64,000 bases of DNA from positions 3,038,001 to 3,102,000 of the forward strand of contig NZ_CP066129.1 in NCBI RefSeq assembly GCF_019242955.1. The letters are read 5' to 3'. The stretch comes from Morganella morganii (lineage in GTDB: Bacteria > Pseudomonadota > Gammaproteobacteria > Enterobacterales > Enterobacteriaceae). This document shows positions 41,990-52,148 of this stretch, piece after piece (the first letter of the stretch is position 1; each line of letters opens with the position of its first letter). Under the pieces are notes generated by a model, which was not told the DNA's origin, ran no database searches, and saw only the letters and a list, made by a program, of their open reading frames with translations. A program made the position numbers and the translations under genes.

Positions 41990-43642
41990 TTACGCGCCTA
42001 ACACAGCGTGTAAATCATTTTCTACAGTGGTAATCGGACGCATACCGAATTTTTCATTCAGTACATTCAGCAGATTGTCTGTCAGGAATGCCGGTGCGGT
42101 AGGACCGGTGAAGATATCCTTCACGCCCAGCGCCAGCAGGGTCAGCAGAATCACAATCGCTTTCTGTTCAAACCAGGAGAGCACCAGTGTCAGCGGCAGA
42201 TCATTCACGCCGCAGCCCAGTTTCTCAGCCAGTTTCACGGCCAGCATAATGGCAGAGTAAGCATCGTTGCACTGACCGACATCAAGCAGACGCGGTAAAC
42301 CTTCCAGAGTACCGAAATCCAGCTTGTTGAAACGGTATTTACCGCAGGCCAGAGTCATAATCAGACAGTCCTGAGGAACCTGACGGGCAAAATCAGTGTA
42401 GTAGCTGCGCTCACCGCGACTGCCGTCACATCCGCCGACGAGGAACACGTGACGCAGTTTGCCGGTGGCAACAAGGTCAATCACGGTATCTGCGGCATTG
42501 AGCAGCGTTTCACGGCCGAAACCGACGGTGATCAGGTGCTCGATTTCGCTGTACGGGAAGCCGTCCATCGCCTGAGCCTGTGCGATAATATCGCTGAAAT
42601 CATCGCCGTTCAGGTGTTTCGCGCCCGGCCAGCCGACGATACTGCGGGTCCAGATACGGTCGGTATAACTGCCAGGATTCGGGTCCAGAATACAGTTGGA
42701 GGTCATCAGGATCGGGCCCGGGAATTTAGCAAACTCAGTCTGCTGATTCTGCCAGCCGCTGCCGTAGTTACCGACCAGATGTTTGTATTTTTTCAGTTCC
42801 GGATAGCCGTGTGCAGGCAGCATTTCACCATGGGTGTAAATATTCACACCGGTGCCTTCTGTCTGTTGCAGCAGCATATGCAGATCTTTGAGGTCATGAC
42901 CGGAGATCAGAATCGCTTTACCTGCCACCGGACGGACGTTCACGGAAGACGGAGTCGGATGACCATAAGCTTCAGTCTCACCGGCATCCAGCATTTCCAT
43001 GATTTTAAAGTTCATCATACCAATCGCCATGGACTGGTTGAGCAGTTCACCCATGTCAGACGGATCAGTACCCAGCCACGCCATGATTTCATGATACTGG
43101 CCGTAAATCTCATCGCTGTATTTGCCCAGCACATGAGCGTGCTCCATATACGCCGCCGCCCCTTTCAGGCCGTACAGGCAGAGCATACGCAGACCGTGAA
43201 TATCATCACCGATAGCCTGCTTATCTTTATTCAGGGCAAATTCATCCGCCTGTTTCACCAGTGACGCAATATCCGTGCCCTTCAGTTGCAGGTTTGCTAA
43301 CGGGTGATTCACAACCAGTGCCGGATTTTTCGCCAGGCAGCGTTTCATCAGGCTGTCACGCATCACAATCGCTTCCTGCGCATAACCGATGATGCGATCA
43401 GAATCGAAGTTAACGTTGGTTAATGTGGAGAAAAACGCACGCGGCGCAAAGCTGTCTGTGTCGTGATCGATGATACCTGATTCACGCGCAGCAACCGCCC
43501 ACGCTGAAAGACTTTCCAGCACTGCCACCAGCAGATCCTGTAAGTCAGATGTTTCTGCGGTTTTACCGCACATGCCCTGAGCATAGGCACAGCCATTACC
43601 CACAGGCGTACGCATCGTTTGTTCACATTGCACACAGTACAT
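41990..43642 (-). CDS. hcp: Hydroxylamine reductase / hybrid cluster protein Hcp
   Basis: Iron-sulfur protein with a 4Fe-4S and a hybrid Fe-S-O cluster; acts as NO reductase under anaerobic nitrosative stress. 550 residues (E. coli 550). The N-terminal Cys set MYCVQCEQT...[10 protein letters not shown] and hybrid-cluster ligands ([15 protein letters not shown] near 310, [13 protein letters not shown] near 405, LACGKYRFN near 430) are in place. NsrR and FNR sites precede it. Confidence 0.97.
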   Translation of the reverse strand: MYCVQCEQTMRTPVGNGCAYAQGMCGKTAETSDLQDLLVAVLESLSAWAVAARESGIIDHDTDSFAPRAFFSTLTNVNFDSDRIIGYAQEAIVMRDSLMKRCLAKNPALVVNHPLANLQLKGTDIASLVKQADEFALNKDKQAIGDDIHGLRMLCLYGLKGAAAYMEHAHVLGKYSDEIYGQYHEIMAWLGTDPSDMGELLNQSMAIGMMNFKIMEMLDAGETEAYGHPTPSSVNVRPVAGKAILISGHDLKDLHMLLQQTEGTGVNIYTHGEMLPAHGYPELKKYKHLVGNYGSGWQNQQTEFAKFPGPILMTSNCILDPNPGSYTDRIWTRSIVGWPGAKHLNGDDFSDIIAQAQAMDGFPYSEIEHLITVGFGRETLLNAADTVIDLVATGKLRHVFLVGGCDGSRGERSYYTDFARQVPQDCLIMTLACGKYRFNKLDFGTLEGLPRLLDVGQCNDAYSAIMLAVKLAEKLGCGVNDLPLTLVLSWFEQKAIVILLTLLALGVKDIFTGPTAPAFLTDNLLNVLNEKFGMRPITTVENDLHAVLGA

Positions 43643-43658
43643 GCTCTTGCTTCCTTAT

Positions 43659-43683
43659 AAGTTGTATTTTATATGCAACATAA
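43659..43683 (-). promoter_or_regulatory. NsrR-type operator upstream of hcp
   Basis: The motif AAGTTGTATTT-T-ATATGCAACA, reading 43659-43681 on the plus strand, fits the NsrR palindrome (AAG-TG-ATTT with mirrored arm). It lies 17 bp from the hcp start, where repression relieved by NO is known in relatives. Confidence 0.8.
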
Positions 43684-43738
43684 GAATACGCCATTTCAGA
43701 CCGGTGAAAAGGGGTTTTCCTGACTATCATTGCTTTGC

Positions 43739-43752
43739 TTGATCTAAAGCAA
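43739..43752 (-). promoter_or_regulatory. FNR site upstream of hcp
   Basis: TTGATCTAAAGCAA matches the FNR consensus TTGAT-N4-ATCAA in 9 of 10 conserved positions. It is about 100 bp upstream of hcp, consistent with anaerobic activation. Confidence 0.75.
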
Positions 43753-43889
43753 AAATTAACCGGCACGACACATCACTATCGCGAATGATTAACATTTACA
43801 GTGTGTTAAACATCATATTGACTAAGGGATTGTCCGATAGTTTGGGATCCGGCGGCGTGATATAAACCGGTAAGGCAACTGACCAGAGG

Positions 43890-44507
43890 ATGGATAAAAT
43901 GTTATATATTGATGATAACGGATTAGTAAAATCAAACCGCATTACCATTAAGCGATTCAGTAAAATCGAGCGCGACCCGATGGATAAAGTGAACGGTATT
44001 ATTGTGCACCAGACTGGTACGCCTGCTGAAACACATGTCTTTAACAGTTACAGCCATGCCGGCAGTAATGGTGCTCACTTCTTAATTGATAAAGAAGGCG
44101 TGATTTATCAGACGGCTTCGCTGTTTAAAACAACATGGCATGTGGGACAAATGAGATCCCGCTGCCTGATTACAAAGAAATGTGAGCCTTCTGAGTTAAA
44201 GAAGATGGCTGATTTAGAAATAGGGAAAAAATTTAAAGATATATCTGATACAGAGAAATCCAGAGTATTCCCTGAACGTTATCCCGGCAATATCGATAGT
44301 ATCGGGATTGAAATAGTTGGTAACGCGTATAGCCAGGAAGGAAAAAAAACATATGAATATGAAAATGTTAACTCAAAACAAAATGCATCTCTTAAGTGGC
44401 TTATCGCTGAGTTAATCGAAACATTAGATATTTCCTCTGACGAAATATACCGGCATCCTGATGTGGGACGAAAGAATAAAACAGAAGCGAGTACAGCATC
44501 ATGGTAA
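43890..44507 (+). CDS. Zinc amidase effector-like protein (Amidase_2/AmpD fold), copy 2
   Basis: 205 residues, no signal peptide, AT-rich. Clearly homologous to the protein at 31095-31790: VNGIIVHQTG (first zinc His, near 50), AHFLIDKEGVIYQTA, TWHVGQMRSRC (second His, near 91), IGIEIVG, and a C-terminal YRHPDVGRKNKTE that closely mirrors the AmpD HxxxxxGRKTD metal and catalytic segment. A second ATG at 43899 is possible. Followed by two related secreted small proteins. Interpreted as an antibacterial peptidoglycan amidase with immunity; the delivery route is not visible. Confidence 0.8.
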   Translation: MDKMLYIDDNGLVKSNRITIKRFSKIERDPMDKVNGIIVHQTGTPAETHVFNSYSHAGSNGAHFLIDKEGVIYQTASLFKTTWHVGQMRSRCLITKKCEPSELKKMADLEIGKKFKDISDTEKSRVFPERYPGNIDSIGIEIVGNAYSQEGKKTYEYENVNSKQNASLKWLIAELIETLDISSDEIYRHPDVGRKNKTEASTASW

Positions 44508-44936
44508 AAAAAAATAGCGATTATCACCGTTATGTTTTTTGCATTACCTGTAATGACTCAGGCCAGGTCTGTAAAAAATATTGAAATAATTGAATCCGGT
44601 GCTATTTATGACGGAGAAGATAATATCTATGAAAAAGAAGCATGCAAAAGTTTTATTCCGGAGAAAAAACAGCTCATAACATTTTTTAAACTCGCTGAAG
44701 AGTCGAAAGAAAACAGATGGTTGCATGATTATTACTCTGCCTGCATTTCATACGGAAGCGTTCAGTTTAAGGATGGACAATCCGGTAAATGGACACTTCA
44801 GTCAAGTGGCCTTGCATCAGTTATTCTGAATGACGGCAGTTCTGTTTATTTTTTCTATAAAGATAACGCGTGGAAAGACCCGAATGCCTGCACTTATGGT
44901 TTAGGTGATGAGCCAAATCCTGATCCCGGGTGTTAA
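44501..44936 (+). CDS. Secreted immunity-like protein 2a, frame broken at a poly-A run
   Basis: The ATG at 44501 overlaps the amidase stop, but nine A (44506-44514) put it out of frame. With eight A it reads MVKKIAIITVMFFALPVMTQA, a good signal peptide, and continues in frame to 44936 (144 residues). As sequenced, only an internal ATG at 44532 remains, which lacks the basic start of the signal peptide. The mature part (CKSFIPEKKQLITFF, WLHDYYSACISYGSVQF, GQSGKWTLQSSG) is homologous to the next gene. The break may be a sequencing error, a real mutation, or a slippage site. Confidence 0.7.
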
Positions 44937-44965
44937 TAGCGGTAAACTAAAGCGGATACAGCACT

Positions 44966-45376
44966 ATGGCAGAGAGAAGAGATATCCTGTTATTTGTCCT
45001 GTTTTTTGTGCCGGCTATTATGAATGCTATGTCTGTAAAAAATATAGAGATAGAAAATTCAGGAATCACTGTCACAAAAAATCCCCCTGCGGGCGAAGTT
45101 ACTACCTGTAAAAAATTCACACCAAATAAAGAACAACTGATCAATTACTTCCGGTCAGCAGAGACATCATCAGACATGTCATGGGATCATGATTATTATT
45201 CATCCTGTATTTCATACGGCAATCTTGAACTTGAAAATGGTCAGACAGGTGAATGGCGAATATCATCAAGCGGTGCCGGCGATATCCGCTTTCCTGATGG
45301 TAAATATATCTACCTGTTCCGCGAAAAGAATGAATGGGTTGATTCTTATTTATGCGGTGATGAACCCGATTGCTGA
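44966..45376 (+). CDS. Secreted immunity-like protein 2b
   Basis: 136 residues with a signal peptide (ILLFVLFFVPAIMNA). Homologous to the preceding protein over its whole length: SVKNIEIENSG, CKKFTPNKEQLINYF, WDHDYYSSCISYGNLELENGQTGEWRISSSG, ending CGDEPDC. An intact tandem copy, so it may supply immunity even if 2a is broken, or protect against a variant toxin. Confidence 0.75.
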   Translation: MAERRDILLFVLFFVPAIMNAMSVKNIEIENSGITVTKNPPAGEVTTCKKFTPNKEQLINYFRSAETSSDMSWDHDYYSSCISYGNLELENGQTGEWRISSSGAGDIRFPDGKYIYLFREKNEWVDSYLCGDEPDC

Positions 45377-45557
45377 CATATCTGCCCTCTCCCGGGATAA
45401 CGGGCGGACTAATCCATAAATCGCCCGTTTCCCGCTAAAACAGCAAGCTCACATTCACACCAAAAATAACTACAGCACCAATCATTTTGTAACTAAATTC
45501 TGAATCATAAAATCAGCATCTTAGTAACTTTCCGTTAAAAAACCATTGCGCACCGGT

Positions 45558-45576
45558 AATGGTTATAATTATCATT
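45558..45576 (+). promoter_or_regulatory. Fur box upstream of the siderophore receptor
   Basis: AATGGTTATAATTATCATT is an imperfect palindrome close to the Fur consensus (GATAATGATTATCATTATC). It lies 33 bp before the receptor start, so iron repression is expected. Confidence 0.75.
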
Positions 45577-45608
45577 TGCTTTCTTAAATTCTCACGGAAA
45601 ACTGAGTG

Positions 45609-47750
45609 ATGACTGATTCCTGTAACGCATACTACCGCCCTGCCCGCCTCACTCCGCTGGCGCTGGCGCTCGCTTTTATCAGCAGCGGCAGTCTCGCCGC
45701 CACCGCAGATACTGAAACCCCGATCGTCGTTGTCGGTAACTGGCTGGATAACACCGATAACAGTGATATTTTGCTGAACCACGGCGGCGCCCGCACCATC
45801 AAAACCAAAAAACAAATCGATGAGTCCGGAGCGGAAACCATCGCGGATGCCCTGCGTGGTATCCCGGGCGTTCAGGTGCGGGACAGTAACGGCACCGGCG
45901 GCAGCGATGTCTCACTCAATGTCGGTATCCGCGGGCTTCCGGCACGGCTTTCCCCGCGCTCCACCATTTTGCTTGATGGTATTCCGCTGGCTGCCGCCCC
46001 TTACGGACAGCCTCAGTTATCGATGTCACCACTCTCTTTAGGCTCCATCAGCAGCATTGATGTGATGCGCGGTGCCACCTCTGTCCGTTACGGGCCGCAA
46101 AACGTCGGCGGCGTGATTAACTTTGTCACCAAACCGATCCCGGAAACGTTCGGCGGCTCAGCCTCTGTCAAAACTCAGGGCGCACGCACCGGCGGGCTGA
46201 AAACCCTGACCGATGCTTCTGTCGGGGGTTCATCCGCAGATGGCTCTGCGGGCGCGATGCTGCTTTACTCCGGCCTGCACGGCCAGGGTTACCGCAAAAA
46301 TAACGACAATACCGATATCGATGACATTATCCTGAAAACCCGTTACGCATTCAGTGATACCGATGAACTGCTGGCAAACTTCCACTATTACCATGCTCAA
46401 TCCGGGATGCCGGGCGGCCTGTCAGAAACGCAGTACAAAGCCGATCCTTATCAGTCAGTTCGTCCGTTTGACCGTTTTGAAGGCAACCGTCAGGATATGT
46501 CCTTTAAATACCGCCATCAGGAAGATGATAAACAGTTTGAATTACTGACCTGGTTCAGCAAAAGCTACCGCGGCAGTTATATTGAAAGCGACGGAACAAA
46601 AGAGAATGCCGGCAAGAGTCGTCTTATTTCCTATCCGCGTCACTACACTGCTTACGCCATTGAACCGAGCTATTCACAACTGTTCCGCTTTGATAACCAG
46701 TCCCATGAAATTACCTTCGGTTACCGTTATCTGAATGAAACGGCGGATGAAAAAGCCTACCGTTCCGGCTGGTATCCGACCGGTTCACAAGGCTCACGTC
46801 CGCAGACCGACAGCTACTATCAGCACACCTCCGGCGGGACTGAAGCCCATGCGGTCTATATTGATGACACCATTAATTTCGGTAACTGGACGGTAATTCC
46901 CGGCCTGCGTTATGAAAATATAAAAATTCATCTGGATGACGGTTTCCGTAATCAGTTCCGCAGCAAGAGCTACAGCGAGCCGTTACCGGCCCTGTCCGTG
47001 ATTTATCATATTGATGATCAGTGGAAGCTGTTTGCCAATGCGGGCAGTTCATTCGGCAGCCTGCAATATTTCCAGCTCAATACCGGCGGCGCAGGTAATG
47101 ATCCGGCAAACGGCCTGAGTGCGGAAAAAGCCCATAACTATGAAGCCGGTACACGGTTTGATGACGGACTGCTCTCGGCGGAAATGACCCTGTTCTATAT
47201 CGATTTCAATGATCAGCTGCAATACATTGAAAATTCAACAGGCTGGACAAACCTCGGCGCGACCACCCATCAGGGGGTGGAACTGGCGCTGAATTATGAC
47301 CTGAGTGAAACAGCAAAATGGCTGGACGGCGCCAGTATATACAGTACTTATACCTACACAAAAGCAGTCAGCAAACGCGGTAATTTTGCGGATAAAGATC
47401 TGCCATTCTACTCCCGCCAGCTCTTTACTGCCGGTGCCCGTTATGAAACCGGAAACTGGGTGTGGAATCTCAACACCTATGCGCAGTCAAAACAGCAGTC
47501 ACCGGGAACCGGAAAAAATTACATTACCGAAGGCAGTGCTGACGGGCGTTACGGCATTATTCCGGGTTATATGATGTGGGATGCCCGTGCGGAGTATCAT
47601 TTCGGCCCGCAATGGTCAGATCTGACACTGTCTGCCGGGGTGAAAAACCTGTTCGATCAGGCCAGTTTTACCCGTTCGACAGATAATAACTACGGCATTT
47701 ATGCCGGACAGCCGCGAACCTTCTTCGCACAAGCTTCCGTGAAGTTTTAA
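45609..47750 (+). CDS. TonB-dependent ferric siderophore receptor (FecA-like)
   Basis: Outer-membrane iron-complex transporter. From ATG 45609 it has 713 residues: a signal peptide ending around SGSLAATA, a plug domain (ETIADALRGIPGVQVRDSNG...DVSLNVGIRGL, STILLDGIPLAAAPYGQPQ, IDVMRGATSVRYGPQNVGGVINFVTK), and a 22-strand barrel ending in AQASVKF with a terminal Phe. Close to FecA-type proteins but without a visible N-terminal signalling domain. The binding protein gene follows by 12 bp. The ligand is unknown. Confidence 0.92.
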   Translation: MTDSCNAYYRPARLTPLALALAFISSGSLAATADTETPIVVVGNWLDNTDNSDILLNHGGARTIKTKKQIDESGAETIADALRGIPGVQVRDSNGTGGSDVSLNVGIRGLPARLSPRSTILLDGIPLAAAPYGQPQLSMSPLSLGSISSIDVMRGATSVRYGPQNVGGVINFVTKPIPETFGGSASVKTQGARTGGLKTLTDASVGGSSADGSAGAMLLYSGLHGQGYRKNNDNTDIDDIILKTRYAFSDTDELLANFHYYHAQSGMPGGLSETQYKADPYQSVRPFDRFEGNRQDMSFKYRHQEDDKQFELLTWFSKSYRGSYIESDGTKENAGKSRLISYPRHYTAYAIEPSYSQLFRFDNQSHEITFGYRYLNETADEKAYRSGWYPTGSQGSRPQTDSYYQHTSGGTEAHAVYIDDTINFGNWTVIPGLRYENIKIHLDDGFRNQFRSKSYSEPLPALSVIYHIDDQWKLFANAGSSFGSLQYFQLNTGGAGNDPANGLSAEKAHNYEAGTRFDDGLLSAEMTLFYIDFNDQLQYIENSTGWTNLGATTHQGVELALNYDLSETAKWLDGASIYSTYTYTKAVSKRGNFADKDLPFYSRQLFTAGARYETGNWVWNLNTYAQSKQQSPGTGKNYITEGSADGRYGIIPGYMMWDARAEYHFGPQWSDLTLSAGVKNLFDQASFTRSTDNNYGIYAGQPRTFFAQASVKF

Positions 47751-47762
47751 AGGTCACTGATT

Positions 47763-48923
47763 ATGATGAAAACTGTATTCCGTACCGCCGGACGTCTTCC
47801 GGCACTTATCTTCACCGTCTGTGCCGCACTCGCGGCACTGATGCCGTTCAGTACCGCAGCGGCTCCGGTTACTGTGACGGATATCGCCGGGCGGACAGTC
47901 ACCGTTAATGCGCCGGTATCCCGGATTATGCTGGCAGACAGCCGGGTGCTGGTCGCCCTGAATATCCTGCATCCGTCTGAGCCGCTGAAAGGCATCGCCG
48001 CATGGGATGATGCTCTGAGCAAAAAAGCGCCGGATCTGCGCATCGCGTATGAAAAGCAGTTTCCGCAACTGAAAGATATCCCGGTATTTCCGAACCCGTA
48101 CACATCGGATTTCAGTGTTGAAAAAGCGCTGACGTATCAGCCGGACCTGGTGATTTTCGATACCGGGCTGCAAAGTAAACTGACAGAAAGCGGCACGCTG
48201 GATTTGCTGGACAAAAGCGGCATTCCGGTTATTTTTATCGATTTTCGTCAGTACCCGCTGCAAAACACCATGCCAAGCATGACGCTTTTGGGTCAGGTAT
48301 TCGGGCAGGAAAAGCAGGCAGCGGCGTTTAATGATTTCTACCGTCAGCGGCTGGATCTGATCCGCTCCCGTGTTGCAAACATCCCGGAAGACAAAAAGCC
48401 GACAGTCTTTATCGAACGGGCAGCAGGCCTTGCCGGGGAAAACAGTTGCTGTAAAACCTTTGGTAACGGTAACTTCGGGGAGTTTGTCGCCGCAGCCGGG
48501 GGACATAACCTCGGTGCCGACTGGTTTAAAAATGGTATGGGCGGTGAAGTGAATGAAGAACAGATTATTGCGGCTGATCCGCAATTTTATCTGATGACCG
48601 TTGCCGACTGGGAAAATACCCGCAAAGGCAGTGTCTCAGTTCCGCTCGGTTATACCGGCTCTGCGGAACGGGCAGTACCGGCGCTGGAAAAACTGATGTC
48701 CCGGTCAAAACTGCAATATCTCACCGCTTATCAGCAAAAACAGGTGCTGGCGCTGTATCAGCAATACTATGACACCCCATTCAATATTATTGCCGTGGAA
48801 GTTATCGCCAAAATGCTGCATCCGGATCTGTTTCCTGAACTCGACCCGCAGGCCGACAGCCTGAAGCTGCATAAAACCTTTACCGCTCTGGACGGCAGCG
48901 GCCTGTTCTGGCTGCAACCCTGA
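47763..48923 (+). CDS. Periplasmic iron-complex binding protein (FecB/FhuD type)
   Basis: ABC-transporter solute-binding protein for a ferric complex. 386 residues with a Sec signal peptide (LIFTVCAALAALMPFSTAAA) and the class III binding fold: VTVTDIAGRTVTVNAPVSRIMLAD, then EKALTYQPDLVIF and a C-terminal lobe with AGGHNLGADWF and EEQIIAADPQFYLMT. It has more length than FhuD. Co-transcribed with the receptor; permease and ATPase genes are not adjacent. Its terminator hairpin is split by the 140-bp repeat. Confidence 0.88.
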   Translation: MMKTVFRTAGRLPALIFTVCAALAALMPFSTAAAPVTVTDIAGRTVTVNAPVSRIMLADSRVLVALNILHPSEPLKGIAAWDDALSKKAPDLRIAYEKQFPQLKDIPVFPNPYTSDFSVEKALTYQPDLVIFDTGLQSKLTESGTLDLLDKSGIPVIFIDFRQYPLQNTMPSMTLLGQVFGQEKQAAAFNDFYRQRLDLIRSRVANIPEDKKPTVFIERAAGLAGENSCCKTFGNGNFGEFVAAAGGHNLGADWFKNGMGGEVNEEQIIAADPQFYLMTVADWENTRKGSVSVPLGYTGSAERAVPALEKLMSRSKLQYLTAYQQKQVLALYQQYYDTPFNIIAVEVIAKMLHPDLFPELDPQADSLKLHKTFTALDGSGLFWLQP

Positions 48924-48939
48924 GCACAGTGCGAATAAT

Positions 48940-49123
48940 AACGGGCAGGAAACTGCCCGTTCAGGCCGTTGACAAACCCGCAGGGATTGGCGACGACCGA
49001 CAGAGGTTGTAAAAATAAACCAGGAAAATCAATTTATTGATTTTCGGCTGATAACACAAAGCAGGAAAAACCCCGTTTTATCCTGCTTTGTCAGCAATCT
49101 CAACGGGCAGGAAACTGCCCGTT
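48940..49123 (+). repeat. Terminator-nested 140-bp element, copy 2 (after the binding protein)
   Basis: Core 48962-49101 is exactly 140 bp. Flanks are a perfect 22-bp direct repeat (48940-48961 and 49102-49123; stem ACGGGCAG/CTGCCCGT, GAAA loop). The left flank continues outward as AATAAT and the right flank as ATTATT, so removing the core plus one repeat restores one perfect long terminator stem. Four differences from copy 1 by eye. Between convergent binding-protein and symporter genes. Confidence 0.93.
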
Positions 49124-49148
49124 ATTATTTCTGTTTAAATCTCTGTGA

Positions 49149-50528
49149 TTATTTCTTCTGATACAACTCATTTGCCATATCAATACTGTCCGCATTAACA
49201 TCCCGGATATGATCACGCGTCAGACGGTATACCACCGGACTTAATAAGATCAGTGCGATCAGGTTCGGAATAGCCATCATCGCATTCAGGGTATCGGCCA
49301 GCAGCCAGACAAATTCCAGTGACTGTGTGGCACCAACCGGTAACGCGATCAGCCACAGGACGCGGAATACCTTAATCGCCTTCACACCAAACAGATACTG
49401 AACACATTTCTCACCGTAGAAACTCCAGCCGAGGATCGTGGTAAACGCAAAAATGGTCAGTGCTATCGCCACAATATAGTTTCCGCCCGGAATCGCAGCT
49501 TTGAAAGAGGATGCAGTCAGTGTGGCACCGGTTTCCGCTGTCAACCAGCCCCCCATAATGACAATAGTCAGCCCGGTCACCGAACAGACAATAATGGTAT
49601 CAATAAAGGTGCCGAGCATCGCGATAAGCCCCTGACGGATCGGGTTCTGGGTTTTCGCGGCAGCATGCGCTATCGGCGCACTGCCCAGCCCAGCTTCGTT
49701 GGAGAACACGCCGCGCGCCACCCCGAAACGTATCGCCGCCCAGACTGTCGCCCCGGCAAATCCGCCCTGTGCCGCCACCGGTGTAAAAGCAGAGGTCACA
49801 ATGAGGGAGAATGCTGCCGGAATTTCACTGATATTCAGCGCCAGCACCACAAGACCGGCGCCAAAGTAACCGACTGTCATAAACGGTACCAGTTTACCGG
49901 CCACATCCGAGATACGGCGGATACCGCCGATCAGTACCGCACCGACCAGCAGCACCAGTGCCACACTGGTCACCCATTTGTTGACGCCGAAATTACTCTC
50001 CAGCACATCCGCCACCGAGTTGGCCTGAACAGTATTTCCGATACCAAACCCGGCACAGGCACCAAACACCGCAAACAACGTTCCCAGCCAGACCCATTTC
50101 GGACCAAGGCCGTTTTTGATGTAGTACATCGGGCCGCCGACATACTGCCCGTATTTATCCACTTCACGATAGCGTACCGCCAGCACGGCTTCAGAATATT
50201 TTGTCGCCATACCGACCAGCGCGGTCATCCACATCCAGAACAGTGCTCCCGGCCCGCCCATCACAACTGCCGTCGCCACCCCGGCGATATTCCCGGTGCC
50301 GATCGTCGCGGACAAGGCCGTCATCAGAGCATTAAACGGGGAGATCTGTCCTTCCCCGCGGGATTCATTGCGCTGAAATAATAATTTAAACCCGGTCCCC
50401 AGTTTACGTATCGGTAAAAAACCCAGCCGAATCTGCATATATAAACCGACACCCAGTATACCCACCAGCATCGGCACTCCCCACACCACGCCGTTCAGCG
50501 CGCCCAGCCACTCCGTTATTAAATCCAT
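49149..50528 (-). CDS. Alanine/glycine:cation symporter (AGCS family)
   Basis: Sodium-coupled amino acid importer of the inner membrane. 459 residues with about ten or eleven membrane segments. Family motifs are visible: GQISPFNALMTALSATIGTGNIAGVATAVVMGGPGALFWMW near residue 60-100, GGPMYYIKNGL near 133, and SNEAGLGSAPIAHAAAKT near 290. Close to YaaJ/DagA proteins. Monocistronic and divergent from clcA. Confidence 0.93.
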   Translation of the reverse strand: MDLITEWLGALNGVVWGVPMLVGILGVGLYMQIRLGFLPIRKLGTGFKLLFQRNESRGEGQISPFNALMTALSATIGTGNIAGVATAVVMGGPGALFWMWMTALVGMATKYSEAVLAVRYREVDKYGQYVGGPMYYIKNGLGPKWVWLGTLFAVFGACAGFGIGNTVQANSVADVLESNFGVNKWVTSVALVLLVGAVLIGGIRRISDVAGKLVPFMTVGYFGAGLVVLALNISEIPAAFSLIVTSAFTPVAAQGGFAGATVWAAIRFGVARGVFSNEAGLGSAPIAHAAAKTQNPIRQGLIAMLGTFIDTIIVCSVTGLTIVIMGGWLTAETGATLTASSFKAAIPGGNYIVAIALTIFAFTTILGWSFYGEKCVQYLFGVKAIKVFRVLWLIALPVGATQSLEFVWLLADTLNAMMAIPNLIALILLSPVVYRLTRDHIRDVNADSIDMANELYQKK

Positions 50529-50744
50529 TCACGCCTCCTGACCGGCCCTGTTACTTTTTTATTTTACGTGTCACATATAAATAACATTTATTTATCATTT
50601 ATTAATAAAGCGGAAAAACGCCCGGAATGCGAACAAAAAACGTCCGGATTGGTGTCGGATTTTTGAATCTGTGAAGGGTGTCACTTGTCACAAATTGAAT
50701 TAAAATAGTAAGTAATTTTTATTTGTAACAGGTCATATTCAGCC

Positions 50745-52145
50745 ATGTCAGATGCTTTGCCGCATACGGCAGCCACGCTCAAACGCCGTTATCGTGTGCT
50801 CAAACGCCTTAAAGAACGCAATCTCGCCCCTGTCACTGTTCTGCTGCTGGCAGCTGTCGTCGGCGGACTCGCAGGTTTTACCGGTGTGTTGTTTGAACGC
50901 GGGGTTAATTGGGTAAGTGAGTACCGGGTCAGCTCCCTGTCTTCACTGACGGAAAACAAAATCGTACTGATCCCGCTGATGTTTATTATCTCAGCTCTGC
51001 TGGCCATGTCAGGCTACTGGCTGGTGCGGCGTTTTTCGCCGGAATCCGGCGGATCGGGTATACCGGAAATTGAAGGGGCATTGCAGGATGTGCGCCCGGT
51101 ACGCTGGTGGCGGGTACTGCCGGTGAAATTTATCGGCGGCCTGGGGACTCTCGGCTCCGGTATGGTGCTGGGACGTGAAGGCCCGACCGTGCAGTTAGGT
51201 GCAAATATCAGCGGGCTGGTCAGTGCGCTTGCCGGCGTGAAAAATAAAGAATCCCGGCATACCTTACTGGCGACCGGTGCCGCCGCCGGTCTGACCGCCG
51301 CATTCAACGCACCGCTCGCGGGGATACTGTTTATTATCGAGGAGATGCGCCCGCAGTTCCGTTACAGTCTGATTTCTATCAAAGCTGTTTTTATCGGCGT
51401 GATCATGTCGAGCATTGTTTTTCAGACATTTAACAGCGGCTCAGCGATTCTCGATATCGGAAAATATCATGCAGCCCCGCTGAATACACTCTGGCTCTAT
51501 CTGGTGCTGGGAATGGTTTTTGGTGTGATTGGTGTAATGTTTAACCGTTTTCTGCTCACCATGCAGACACTGTTCCGCCGTTTTTATCAGGATAAAACAT
51601 CCCGCTTTGTCGCCACCGGCGGACTGATCGGCGGGTTATGCGGTATTGCCGGGCTGTACTGGCCGCAGGTAACCGGCGGCGGGTTCGCGGTGATTCCGGA
51701 TGTTGCCGCGCTGCACTATTCTCTGACCGCTATTCTGATGATCTTTCTGTTCCGTGTACTGACCACGGTTATCTGCTTCAGCTCCGGTGCGCCCGGCGGG
51801 ATTTTTGCGCCGACACTTGCGCTCGGTACCCTGTTCGGCAGTTTCTTCGGTTATGCTGCCATGCTGCTGTTTCCGCAGTATCAGATTGAACCGGCAACTT
51901 TCGCCATTGCGGGGATGGGCGCACTCTTTGCCGCCACGGTCCGCGCACCGCTGACCGGCATTGTACTGGTACTGGAGATGACGGATAACTATCAGCTGAT
52001 CCTGCCGATGATTATCACGTGTCTGGGGGCAACCCTGGTGGCACAATATCTGGGCGGGCGTCCGCTCTATTCTGTACTGCTGGAGCGGATACTGATGCAA
52101 AACGGCACGCCGCCGGAAAAAACCGGTGACGCGCCGCGAGGGTAA
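50745..52145 (+). CDS. clcA: H+/Cl- exchange transporter ClcA
   Basis: CLC antiporter that helps acid resistance. 466 residues (E. coli 473). Filter motifs: [11 protein letters not shown] near residue 104, [10 protein letters not shown] (with the external gating Glu) near 146, [10 protein letters not shown] near 353, the internal Glu in [12 protein letters not shown] near 202, and the central Tyr in [12 protein letters not shown] near 440. Ends 3 bp from the convergent tehB. Confidence 0.95.
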   Translation: MSDALPHTAATLKRRYRVLKRLKERNLAPVTVLLLAAVVGGLAGFTGVLFERGVNWVSEYRVSSLSSLTENKIVLIPLMFIISALLAMSGYWLVRRFSPESGGSGIPEIEGALQDVRPVRWWRVLPVKFIGGLGTLGSGMVLGREGPTVQLGANISGLVSALAGVKNKESRHTLLATGAAAGLTAAFNAPLAGILFIIEEMRPQFRYSLISIKAVFIGVIMSSIVFQTFNSGSAILDIGKYHAAPLNTLWLYLVLGMVFGVIGVMFNRFLLTMQTLFRRFYQDKTSRFVATGGLIGGLCGIAGLYWPQVTGGGFAVIPDVAALHYSLTAILMIFLFRVLTTVICFSSGAPGGIFAPTLALGTLFGSFFGYAAMLLFPQYQIEPATFAIAGMGALFAATVRAPLTGIVLVLEMTDNYQLILPMIITCLGATLVAQYLGGRPLYSVLLERILMQNGTPPEKTGDAPRG

Positions 52146-52148
52146 TAA

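Noticed and set aside
49665-50381. Plus-strand ORF of 238 codons opposite the symporter gene
   Set aside because: Basic, low-hydrophobicity shadow of the membrane protein gene.
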